Of a stretch of DNA of 64,000 nt, positions 14,246-26,500 are shown in pieces. Position 1 is the stretch's first letter. Every line of letters starts with the position of its first letter. The notes under the pieces were generated by a model. That model was not told the DNA's origin. It did not search any database and saw only the letters and a list, made by a program, of their open reading frames with translations. Source of the stretch: Atherix ibis (lineage: Eukaryota > Arthropoda > Insecta > Diptera > Athericidae). A program made the position numbers and the translations under genes. The stretch lies in NCBI GenBank assembly GCA_958298945.1, contig OY282606.1:95797696-95861695 (forward strand), given 5' to 3'.

Positions 14246-14518
14246 TTTATTACTACTATTATGATTACTATTATGATGATTATTGTGATGGTTTTGACTT
14301 AGATTCAGATTTGAGTGCACATTTTGTTTTGGATGAACATTTTGATTTTGATTTAAATTTAAATCCTTATCACTGTCTAAATATGGAAAACTATTTGTAT
14401 ACACTTGTGTCGATGCTGTTATTTCGAAAACTTCTAATGGCAGACGTGTTGCCAATGATGATTGTAATAATTTATTTGATGAACAAAATATTATTAATGA
14501 AACTGTTATTGCGATCAT
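14009..14518 (-). CDS. first coding exon of Asn-rich putative secreted protein
   Basis: I do not recognise this gene. Reading from ATG at 14518, the first 20 or so residues form a hydrophobic leader (MIAITVSLIIFCSS) that looks like a signal peptide. A linker rich in Asn, His and Ser follows, including a run of 14 Asn encoded by an AAT microsatellite, then a charged segment with a dibasic site (HVDRRRSRQ) and QQTPRILYQIG. At 14009 the frame meets a consensus donor, GGG|GTGAGT, in phase 0, so the 170 codons seen are a 5' exon and the rest lies further left, perhaps outside the window. A leader, a low-complexity pro-region and a basic site would fit a growth-factor or peptide precursor, but that is inference only. 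Poly-Asn length is likely to vary between individuals. Confidence 0.55.
14205..14245. repeat. ATT/AAT microsatellite in coding sequence
   Basis: Uninterrupted trinucleotide run that encodes the poly-Asn tract of the minus-strand exon. The period of three keeps the frame when the copy number changes. Confidence 0.9.
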
Positions 14519-16321
14519 ATTTGATATTTTTTCCAGTTGCCTTTTTCCTTAACAAATCTTTAATAATCTCTTTAATGTTCTTTTTCTTATTTTATTCAAT
14601 TTTTTTCTACAATAATTTTATTTGTTTTTTTCTAATACTTTTTATTTATATTTTAATTGGTTTTTAATAATGTAATAGATTATTCTTTGCTGTAGCTTTT
14701 TTATACTAAAAATATCAACAAAAAAAATTAATTTTTTTTAAATTCCAATACGGAAAAAATTAAAAATTATTAAAAAAGAATCTTATTTGTTTTTAAATAA
14801 GATCCTTTTTTTACAATATAGAAAAGATAAAATAGTTGTTATTATTTAATAACATACATATATTCCACCAGTAAAAGCTTAGATAATATTGTAATTTATA
14901 TTATAGAACACTTACGGTGCAATAAATAAAAAAAAATATCTTCCAATTCTGACTACAAATTACAAGAAAAAAACTAACTTATTTTAAGAAAATAAAATTA
15001 AGAATTTATAAATTAAATAGAAGAAAACAAAACATTTATACGTTAAGACAACTAGTAAACCTTGAAATTATATAAAACGATTATTTTTAATGACATTCAA
15101 TAATTCATTCATTCACGTATTTATTCATGTATTCATTCATTCATTCATCTCTTGCACGTATATTTCATTCATTCATGTTTCTCTTTTGTATTTGTAAGCA
15201 ATCGACTATACAAGTAAACGGAATAGCGAATATTTATTTTTTAAATTAATTTTACAATTTTATAGTTTGTATTTTCTTGTAAATTTATTTTAACAAAAAA
15301 AAAAACAAATTAAAAATAAAAGTCTGAAAACTTTACTATAAAAATTTATGTCCAATGTCCTGATTAAGAGAATCTAAAACGTACAAATATTTTACGCAAA
15401 ATTTACTAAATTATATAACTTAAAATAACCACAGAAAAATACTATATTCAATTTTGCACCTTACTTTTTAGTATAAACTACTTCAATTACAATACAGAAT
15501 TTGTAATAAAATCTAAGCCATTTTTCATTTTTTTTATCAATAACTCTTTTATAAATATATCGTTATAATAATTTTTTTTAAATTTCACATTAATTCAAAA
15601 GTAAATTTGAAGTATCAGAATTTTAAAGCTTTTTTTAAATCTTGACATTCTTTCTTTAATTTTATTAATATAAAATATTAATTTCTGAGATTAATTAATC
15701 AATTATAATATTATTAAATAAGTAATACACGCTTAGTGGAACTAATTTTGAATAATATCCTATTAAAGAAATGTTTTTTTTTAAATAAATTTTTAACATT
15801 TAAAAAAAATTATTTTCAAAGTTCCTTTGAAATTTTTTTAAACTGCAAAATCAAAATTAATTAAAAGAAAAATTGTTATTTATAAATACGATTATTACTA
15901 ATCCTTATCAGAAAATTCCAATTTCCTAATTAATTTCTAATTTTCGATATGATATCAATTTTCACACTTTCAATTAAATTGAAAGATTTTTTAAGAATTA
16001 AAACAACAAAAACGACGAAATGAATTAGTAAACATAAAATGCCAATTTAATTAATTTATACAATATAATTTGTAATTTTCTCTAATTGGTCAATTTGAAA
16101 AATTAAGACTATGAAAGAAAGGAGAATAAAAATTGAATATTATGATTGCTGAGGTAAAAATAAACAAATTAATTATTTACGCGTTTTAGTCTCTTATACG
16201 AGTTAATTTTATGTATTTACATACTGGTCGTTGTCACACAACTTGAATACTAATATATATTTGTAATATTTATTTTCCATATACAAAATAGTTGGTTTTT
16301 TTTCCATATACAAAATAGTTG

Positions 16322-16405
16322 GTGTATTTAATAATTTTTTCCCCACACAATAAACATATAAGAAGAAATATGTTTATTGTGTGGGGAAAAAATTATTAAA
16401 TACAC
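16322..16405. repeat. perfect 38-bp inverted repeat, 8-base spacer
   Basis: Left arm 16322-16359 and right arm 16368-16405 are exact reverse complements over 38 bases; the spacer is AAGAAGAA. The arms contain TTTTTTCCCCACACAATAAA and its complement. No open frame or transposase is linked. It abuts a 27-bp tandem duplication on the left. Confidence 0.95.
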
Positions 16406-17305
16406 AATTTAATAATTTTTGTTTTTTGAAAAAGAAAAAAAAATCGCTCAATAGAAACAGGAACACTATGAAAATATGAAAGAATATTTTTAATTTTAAT
16501 GAACAAATTCTATATAAAATAATAAATATTATGTCCGAACAAACGCAGATACATACATATGTACGTCGAATGTTCGTGACACTAACGAATATTTTTCTTA
16601 TTTATGGCACGCGCACAACAAACTACGATTTTGTAAAGGTAATCAGTTGAAAACAACAAGCAAAAACAATAACACCATTCACTATTATTTAATAAAATAA
16701 AATAAAACAAGAATGACCAAAAAAAAAACAATATTATGAGAGAAGCTAACTAATTTTTAAAATTATTGTTTTTTTTTTTTTTTTTACCGATGAAAGTTTA
16801 TGTTGTCGTTTTGTCGTAGCATTAAAACAGGAAAATTTTTCAACAATTCATAATAAATATCGTGCGCACACACCTTGCAACGAGCGAACCACTTCACCTT
16901 TCGAGCTGATCAAATAAACTAAACACGAAAAAATATCGACGAGGAGAACTTGAATGAAAACTAATACATACGCAAACAACTGTACAACTTCTTGCCAATA
17001 TATAAACATCCACTGTACATTTAACTCTCTTGTCCGTACATGCATTTGAATACGATATCATCTTAAGATATGACTGTAGGTATGGTATGTATATGCTGCC
17101 ATCTCTACCATAAGTACGACTATAGGAGCTACATAGCGCTGAATACTAAATACTCAAGATTGAACAGAGAATATGCTCCTATATGGGACTTGTGTAAATG
17201 TATGCACGTAGGTATACAATCTATTCGTTCAATTTACTCCATATGATTCCAATGAGTTAGAAATCTTTGGCTATTTACCTCTTTCGCTCTCTAGATATCT
17301 TGTCG

Positions 17306-17342
17306 GTAATAATAATAGTAATAATAATAATAATAATAATAA
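17306..17342. repeat. AAT microsatellite
   Basis: Run of AAT triplets with one AGT interruption; no coding context. Confidence 0.85.
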
Positions 17343-19695
17343 ATATCAGTAAATGACAACAATAACAAGAAGACGATAACAGGAAAACAACAACTATAAC
17401 TATGTTGGCAATTTAAATCGATGTCCACGATTTTTTCAAGACATTTAACGATTCCCAAATATTTTGAATATTTAACGTGCTCTCTTCAATATTGAGTCTT
17501 TTTTTTTTTTGTCTTTTAAATATTTTTATATTAATTTTCACATTTCGAACGAGAAATTTAAATTGTTTGCAAAAATTTTGGAGCCCATAGAAAGAAATGT
17601 GCGTAGATAGTGGTTATATGAAGAAAAATTGGGACCTTGAAATCAATAAGGTAGAAAATAAGTAAACAATTGACTGAATTAGTTTTTATTTGTTTTTTAT
17701 TTCAATAATCAAAAAAATAATTCTAAAAAGTCCTTACTTGAGAATCTTACTATTTCCAAAAACACATGTACCACACGTACAGAATTCCTTTTCTCAGCTT
17801 AACATGATATTATATAATGTAGCAAAAAAAAAAATTTATTTTGAATTTAACATATATAAATTAGCAGTTAATTTAACATTCAAATAGTTAGTGAATGACT
17901 AGATGGAGTTTATTATCATCTTTTGTAAATTCAATGCATGTCAATATGAATAAATTTTTAATGATTAAAAGTATAATATTTGGCAAAACTTTTCAGAATG
18001 TTTATTAAAATATATTTTTGAATTATTGTCCTGAAAAGCAATATGGTATTTTCCCTCTTCTTATTACAATATCAAAAAAAAAATGGATTTGTGAATAATT
18101 TTTAAAATATATAAAATAATCTAAATAAAAAATAAAAATAATAGTTTTATTAGTAAATAATTAAACTAATTACAATAAAACTTTTTTTGAGACAGAACAG
18201 ATCACGCAAAGTATGTATGACTCCTGAGTACTTTGACTTGAAACGCATGAACTTGGCAACAATTCTTTAACGAGAAACAACTACTTCGCAATTAAATTGA
18301 AAGATTTATTTTTGTTTAATATTTGAATTTTTTATATACGTATATGAATACACCGTGTTTAGTAGATACACCCATCAATAACGTATGTTATTAATAATAA
18401 ATATTTTATTATTATTATTAATATATGTATGTATCGCACAGATTATGTACGTACCTATGCATACTCGTATATAAATAAATATTCCATTTATAGGTTGCTG
18501 CGTCAAAAACTCCATTGAACATACAATATGTACATAACATATATGATATATGCCCACTGTAAATACGCATGTACGTGCATACCTATAATCAGGGTTTTGA
18601 TTTTTAAAACAAAAATAAAACGGAAATCTACTTTTTTTGTATTCTTCAAATATTATATATATACAGATCATATGTACATACATGCATCTTCTTCTGTCAG
18701 TTAGGCACATACTGCCATCTAGATATAAATTGCGTTTTTTTTCTCCTCTCAATATTTTATTCCCATTTCTTTTCTTTCTTTATTTATTTCGTTTATTCAT
18801 TCATTCTATGTTCCTCTTTTCTTTTCCATCTTTGAGAAAAAACTTTTTTTTTCTTCTTCTTTTTCACCATTGCTCAGATAGAAGGATGGTGAGCGTACTA
18901 TTAAGAGCGTTATTTAAAAAAAAAAAACATAAAAAGGAAGTAAGAAGGAATAAAAATAAAACGAAAAAACGTCGAAAAATAACCGTTTTCAGGTATTATA
19001 GTATACATTCGTAGTATAATAGCAGTTACATATAAGAAAATGCGCATAAATATCACGTGCTCTTATAGTGGTGAAGCTCTGTTATGGCTCCTTCTTCTGA
19101 GGCTGATGATAGCTTACGATTGGTGTCTGTTGGTGGTTATCCGTTGGTATCCGATGGTGTCCGTTGAAATTCGTTGCTGACCACTTCTCGATAGGTTATA
19201 CTGTGAGCCATTCCTGCCCATTCTCGTACGCACACTGTTAGCCGATATCGTATCTGTGGAGGTCCATCTTAACGGCGAATGGACCAGCGGCTGAAACTTG
19301 TCTAGATGAGCAGAGAATGGAAATGGGGGACATCCTCTTCTGGTGAGCACGTTTACATGGTCGTATCGTTTTTCTTCGATTGCCAGGTCTTGTTTTATTT
19401 TTCTTACTGTAGTCTGTGGTATTTGTTTTACAAGAAAAACAAACTAAATCGATATGCTGGTCCCGAGCAAGCATTCATCTATGGAGAATTGAATCCGTTC
19501 AACTTGCGAGTATATGGAGATGGTTCGAAAGACTATCGGTCGGTCGGTTAGGTTAGGTGTTTGTTTGCTTGGCCGAAAACATGAATGAATGAATGGATTG
19601 AAAATGAGCGCAGAACTCGTGCCGTGAATACTAGCAACTACTACGGTACGGTATTATGTTGCAGGTTTGCACAAACTTGTAATGGATTTTAATCA

Positions 19696-20027
19696 ATGGA
19701 AAAGAATGAAATCGAAGCCGAATTGACAGAGGACGTAGCCGCAACCAAAGCCACAACTGCAGCTGCAGCATTCGCCGCAACTCCATCCATAATCAAGATT
19801 ATGACAACTGGCTTCGATTACCGGCAAGAAAAGTTACTAAAATTCCTAGTCACAAGAGGAAAGTTAATCTTAACTAAAAAAAAAAACCAAAACAACAGAT
19901 TCAAGAAAAACTACATAAACTGCCATTGATACTGTCGCCAATCGTTTGGTTGACTGGAACAGCGGATGTGGCTACAGGAACGACATCGCCAGTAAAAGTT
20001 GTTGAGCAACAAATTACAGATAAATAG
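19696..20027 (+). CDS. possible small coding region, frame broken at an A run
   Basis: Unrecognised. From ATG 19696 about 60 codons read as a plausible protein (MEKNEIEAELTEDVAATK, an Ala/Thr-rich stretch, then TTGFDYRQEKLLKFLVTRGK). At an 11-base A run (19876-19886) the frame changes; in the next frame from about 19878, 49 codons stay open to TAG at 20025-20027 (IQEKLHKLPLILSPIVWL, then TGTADVATGTTSPVKVVEQQ). Both halves look more protein-like in codon and residue use than the DNA around them. A one-base homopolymer error, a real frameshift in a pseudogene, or chance could explain it. It lies upstream of the first visible EFL1 exon, but I see no EFL1 motif in it. Confidence 0.3.
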
Positions 20028-20523
20028 AACGGGTACAAGCACATTTGCCTTGATCACTTGGATACTCTATAGTGAATATTACACCTTTTTCTCACTATTA
20101 TAAAACAGAGTCAATATACACTATTCTATTAAAATACTCGTATGAGTAAAATAAAATTTCAATCATGATATAAGCTCAAAATTAGGAAAAATTCGACTAA
20201 TTTTTTTTTGAAGAATTTTGATCGAATTACACTCTTCTAATCAACTTAGAAGGGTGCACCTTAACGAAGCTTTAAAGAAGGAGTTTAAAGGTATTTCAAC
20301 AATAAAAAATCTGTAATCAATGTTTTCTCAGTAAATAAAAATATTTTTTTAAGTTTTTGTTTACAGTTGATTATTAATTACAAGGCTACCTTTTTCTATA
20401 TCGAAATATTGAAATTCTCCTATTCGAAAATTACAATTTATATTATTTGACGAGTATTACAATATTATAAATAGCAGAAAAGCTATGTATTGAGAAAAAC
20501 AATGTATTTTCTTATATTTATAG

Positions 20524-23500
20524 GAAAAATGTATGCTGTAATAGGACGTCGACATGGTAAAGTCATCTCGGGCGATTTAACAGAAGGAAGTGGAAACTTT
20601 TCTGTTACGGCTATATTGCCAGTGATTGAATCGTTTAATTTCGCTCAAGAAATACGTAAACAGACATCGGGCTTGGCATGTCCACAATTGGTATTCAGTC
20701 ATTGGGAGGTAATTGAATTTAAATAATATTTCACTGTAAACATGATAATACTCAAAGAGGTAGGTACTTAAAACTTTTGCATAAACAAATTGAATTAACA
20801 TTTGGTGTTTTCGGGTATTATCTTTTAGGTTACGTTCCTATTTTATTAGGCGCCGGTATTTATGCAATTACCGATGATTATTGTTAAGTATTTTTTTTTT
20901 AAACTTTTTTCCAGATATCTACAACACATAGTAATAATTAATATAAATGGTTGTGGAGAGTAAATATTAATTTTCGATTCTCTTGCTAGCGTGTGCTTAT
21001 GTTAAGACTTAGTATTTTAATAAATCATGGGTATAGTGACGCTAAAGTTTTCGATGGGTATTTTTCTAGGAAAGGAAGTGGAGGATAGTTCTTGAACAAG
21101 AGGATTAGTATGATTGGAGAGAATATAACTTTTTATAACGAGGCACAGCCACATCAAAAACAAAGTGGGGTTCAAGATCACAATGAATAACAGTATTGCG
21201 AACATAAAAGGGAGCATTGACAATTGTACGGAGTATTTTTGATTGAAGGGATTGAATTCGACGGGAAGTGAAAGGCTTAGAAGAGCTCCAGCGTTCTAGT
21301 TCGTAAGTCCAGATGGGTTCAGTAGGGCGTTATATTAAATACTTTAGAGCGGTTGTCTAGAAGTCGAAATATTTGTAGGTATCGCCTTTTGAGTTCTTGT
21401 TTTTAAGTCTTGTATGTGGATTCCATATCGAGCGTTTGTTTAAGTTCAGTCCTAGGTACCGAACTTCGGCAGAGAGCAAAAGTTACGTCGGTAGACTGAC
21501 GCTCATTAATTTTTATTCTCCACCTGTTGAAGCAGTTGTGGAGAGTTTGGATTTTTGGGTTTCGAGAATTTTGGAAGCATGTTGGAGATTTTCGCTGGAT
21601 GCAAAGTCGGCGTATGTAGCAAAGAAGGTATTGGGACAGATTGTGATGTAGGATATGTAAATGTTGTAGAGGATGGGTCAAGTACACGTATACTACCCTG
21701 TGGAACACCAACCAATATCGGAAAGATGCTCAATAGTTCGTTGGATTCGTTTACTTGGAAGTGTCGGTTGGAAAGGATTGATTTTAGGACGAGGAAATAC
21801 GAAGAAGGAAGAATCCTCTTGAGTTTCCGGAGTAAGACCGGTTGCCAAACTCTGTCAAAAGTTTGAATATATGAATATTTAAATATTCATTTTGGTATGG
21901 TTTTTTTTTAGAAAGTAATAATTTTCTTTATTAATCTAGAATATATGGCTGCATCCTATTATTAATAAAATACTGCGTATATTACCCAAATTTTATTAAA
22001 TATATAATAATTCTTGACTAAATTATCTATAAATAAGACTTTAAATTTTGAAAAATAATTTCCGAATGGGTATATTTGTACAATTAATACAAATCATTGA
22101 ATTTTTGTATCAAAGTAAACAAAATATTTCTTTAAAATCTCTGGCAAAAATTTTTAAAAATCGAAAATTTATAATACTTAAAAATATTAAGAATAATATT
22201 CAAAAAAAAGTTCTCAGTTGCGGGATGTAGTAGAAATGTGCTTTCTCAGTTTGCGTTAACATTATTCTGTATAGATATAAAAGGATGAAATTAATAATTT
22301 TTTCTTAATATTTATCTAAAGTTGAAACTATCAAGTCCGGTTTAGCTGAACACCTAAAAACAGGGAAATAATTCATGATATTAGTCATGGTTAAAGTTCG
22401 GTCTGCTATTGGTTCTTTATTTGATAAAGATATACCGGAGCGTTTTATAGTGGCATAGTATCAAATTTAAAAAAGTTGCGTTCATAAAACTATATTGTTT
22501 TTACTAAAAAAAAAAACATCAAAATTGAACCTCGCTTAAACTAATCATGTTAGAGGTCTCGTAGGCCTAAAATTACCGCGTTTCAGGCCTAAATTTATGC
22601 AGAGCATCACTTTGGCCTCAAAAAAAAGTGATACTCTTTGCATAAATGAGATTTTTTGGTTATAAATTTTAGACTCTAAAAGATCGAAGCACGCGCATCG
22701 CAGTGCTGGAGAAAACATGCTGCCAGTATCTGTGATCCCTAATACCATGAAGCAAATCGGAGGAGTGACTAATGCTCTTCGATCAGAACTTTGATTAATT
22801 GGTAAAGGATTCGTTATGCAGTAGCATAATAATCCTAAGCATAGCTCTTCGAAATTATTCAAAGATTTTCTACAAAATAAAAAACGAGCATGTATTATGG
22901 AGAAGAATATGTTATGACCTAAAGGGATAAGTTAGACAGAAAGTACTGTTTTTCCTCTCAAACATATTTTTTTAGAGTATCCTTTTGCCAATATTGAACA
23001 ATATTTTAAAAATTACAATTAAAAAACTGATCGACCGATTGCCTAGAGACAAACAAGCTATTTAAGATTTTTTCGATAAAAAAATATTATATTTTGGGTA
23101 TGTTTTTTTTTTATTGTATTTTTAGTTTGATTATAATTTAAAAAAAAAAAAATTTTTATTCCCCTTGTCCATTTTTATGTTGTTGTTTTTTAATTTTTAT
23201 TTAATTTTCCTCGTAAAACTAAAGTGATCATATACTTTTCACCTGCGGTGTATACCATCTTGTGGTTAATAATTTTAAAAAAAAGTATCTTTGTTATATT
23301 TTACATACATCCTGAACACAGTTAGAAGAATTCCTATTTAATATGCGATCATATTAACTAGTCTACTGCATTGTAATTGGATAAGTTTCTACGAAAGACT
23401 CATCAAATTCTTTGAATCTTTTTAATTCGAAATAGAAGAATGTCCTCTGAAGCATGCTGGCATTTAATCAGATATGCACTAGAATGAATGGTTTTACAAG

Positions 23501-26500
23501 ATAATTATTTTTTTTCCTTCTTCTAACAAAAAAAGAAATGTGTACTATTGCGGATGTTAATGGGATGTCGAACACAAATGAAGCATAAAAGTCACACAAC
23601 ATAAAAGTTAAGTAAAAAATTTATAATATAAAAGAAAAACAGCCAATAAAAACAGCTACAAACTCATCCGAATAACTTATGATTAGCTTGAATAGCTTCG
23701 CCTTAGATACACGTTTGTACGAATACCTGTCCGACTGATTGTTGTTGCTTACCTTATTTGATAAATCCACAGTGGTCAGTATTCCAACCATTCATTCGGC
23801 CGGTTAATCTACAACTTTAAGATTGCATTGTTAATACCATAGGTCGGATTCTATTTGATATTTATCGTTGGTGTCGTATAGTATTTATTGTTCTTGTGTA
23901 ACAAATTATCGTAAATAGTGTACTTAAAATTGAAATCAAATGAGAAACATAAACTGATATTTCATCAAAATTTTTGTCCGGAAATTATTTATCAAATTGT
24001 GTAGGTTCAGCCTACACACTCGACACTATCAGATACATATTTCAAATTCCATTTTATAGATGTTCGTATAGAAGAAGATCACATTTATTCCATATTTCTC
24101 AGCATCATAACTTCACCTTTTCCACCGTTTTATTATAATCCCATTTCTCTCTATGTCCATTTTACCTATTCGAAAAGTTTATTTAGAAATGGAAGACATC
24201 AAAATATTTACATAATTCCATTGAATTTCCATTTTAATAGGAAAATTCTATCAATTGTTAATCTTTTGTCCAAATATGATTCTAGGACACTGCATTGATA
24301 AAAATACATTAATTGGAATTTGAGGTAATACCATTGAAAATCGAAAAAGATTAAAATGGAATTGGTATCGAATTGATTAGATTAAATCGATAGTGAGAGG
24401 TTTTGTTATTAGTATTGGTATGATATAAAGATACAAACTGACACCCCCCACCCACTCCCACTCGTAATCAATAATTATAGTTGATGAACGAGTATTTGAG
24501 TTGTTTTTTTTTTGTCTATATAAAAAAACGGTTATCCAATTTGTTGTTTAGAAAGAAAATAAAGTTAAATAAAATACAATTAAGAAAATATATTTTTATT
24601 ATTCAAATTATCGCACTGACACTTCTTGCAGGACTCGATCCTTTTGTGGTGATTTTTTAAAACTCTTTTGCACGTTTCGGGCTGTAATTCATTCGGCCAT
24701 CATTACTTGATAGATCTTGATTTTCAATTGCTCTGAAGTTTTAAGAATTGTCTCCGTAAACATAGTTTTTCATGGAGCCTCACGAGAAAAACTTCATCGG
24801 TGTTAAATTGCACAATCTTAGAGAGCATTGACATTATCAAATTCCGCAAATGTGCGTCCTGGGAACTTCTTCGAGAGCAATTGACATTACCAAATTCCGC
24901 AATGTGCGTCCTGCGCCCGATCTCGTTGATACCACATAAGATCCAGATTGAAATCTTTAAGTTTTGGCTAACAAAAAAGAATAAAATAAAAGGTGTCCTA
25001 ATGAATGCAAATGCATCCCAGTGCATTGTCATAATTAAAGCAAAAGCATTCAATATTAATTCGATTATTTAAAAATAGCTCCTACGATAAACCACTTTTA
25101 ACTAACTTAAACAACTTATTTTATTTTATAATAAAAGTAACTTACTTGATATTTTCGCGTAAACGAATAGATTTTTTTTTAAATTGCGGATTTTGTTGTT
25201 TGATAGAATTAGTTTTGGAAATTTGCAATAAAACACAGTATTTTATTTGAAAATATTTTTTTATTTATTTATTAGATATTATTTAATTTTATTTATTTCA
25301 CTATATATTATTTAATAAAACAGAATTATAAAGTGGAAGAGTATATAAAAATATAAATTGTTTGATTTTAAGTTATTTGATTATGTCAAAAAAATTGTGT
25401 ACACAAATAAAAATTCATTCCAAAAATGCAAAATGAATTAAATGAGAGAATGTGATATTATGTGTATGTTGAAATTAAAACCATACCGCAATTTAGTAAT
25501 ATAAATTTTAATGTTAAAACTATCATTTGTAGATATTGAAAGCTTCAATATTATATAAATGTGTGTTTGTGAATTTAAATAATAATTAAATTCACATCAA
25601 ACGTTTTGATATGTTTCTTCGGTAAATTTTTACAACACTTTCAGAAGGCAGAGGATTTGTACGCTATCAAACTGTTTGATGTGAATTCTCCTTCTAAACC
25701 TGAAAGACAGTCTTCGGAATGCAAAGACTTGCCTAGGTTAAAAACAATAAAGCCTAATATGTATTCGAGCGCTTTTTCACTATATTCATTAAGTGCAGAT
25801 AGGTCAAATAAATAATCATGGTCACTTAAAATATTTATTTGACCCATCTGCGTTTAATCTCCCTTAAATTTTCTTATTACGTACACTTTACGTACGCCGG
25901 CACTGATCTAATTTTTGATAAACATTGAACTGTCAACAGCACAATTTTTTTTACATTTATTCAATGAAGAACTTTGCACTTTTTAACCACAGTTATTGAA
26001 TGGAACTTTGTACCAAATAAATTATTAAAAGCCATTTAAAAACATTATAAAATAAATTTTTGTTAATTTCTCTAGCAAAAATAAAGATGTCAACTTACCG
26101 AAAGAAAGAAATTCTTGGCTTCCTCATTCCGTTAAATGTCCAGCAATTCTATATAAAACACTTCATTTTCTGAAAGAAAAAATTTTTTATTTTAAATATT
26201 ATCAACAATATAATTAATTTGTATAAATACTTGCTTTTTTGTAAATACTTTAAAAAAGATAAAAACTACACTTTCACTTGCACTTTCCGATAAGTGCCAA
26301 TATAACAACTTTAAAAACAACAAAAGTATGCAAGCATTTCGGTATTCTACCACTTTCATGGCGAATGGCGTTTTTTTAAAATTCTCCGAAAGTCTAAAAA
26401 ATTGAGAGGCGTTTGATATTTACAAAAATAATAATAATTCTAAAATACAATTCCATTTCATATCAAAAGATTATACAAAAAATTGCTTGTCGTTGGTTTT

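Larger units (their letters stand above)
14519..19695. other. AT-rich upstream region, hairpin and microsatellites
   Basis: No coding exon is supportable. Contents: ATTC-type tetranucleotide repeats (about 15100-15148); a 27-bp tandem duplication (about 16275-16322) leading straight into a perfect hairpin at 16322-16405; an AAT microsatellite (17306-17342). On the minus strand 16874-16907 looks like a short 5' untranslated exon (TCAG start, donor GCAAG|GTGTGT) that could serve the Asn-rich gene. 19080-19560 is GC-richer with no clear coding frame. Confidence 0.45.

Noticed and set aside
18375..19014. Overlapping 125-codon frames on both strands
   Set aside because: Translations dominated by Tyr/Ile or Phe/Lys from A/T runs; opposite-strand overlap suggests chance.
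19540..19560. TTAGG-like doublets as telomere repeats (also near 7590)
   Set aside because: Only two units at each place, and higher flies lack TTAGG telomeres.
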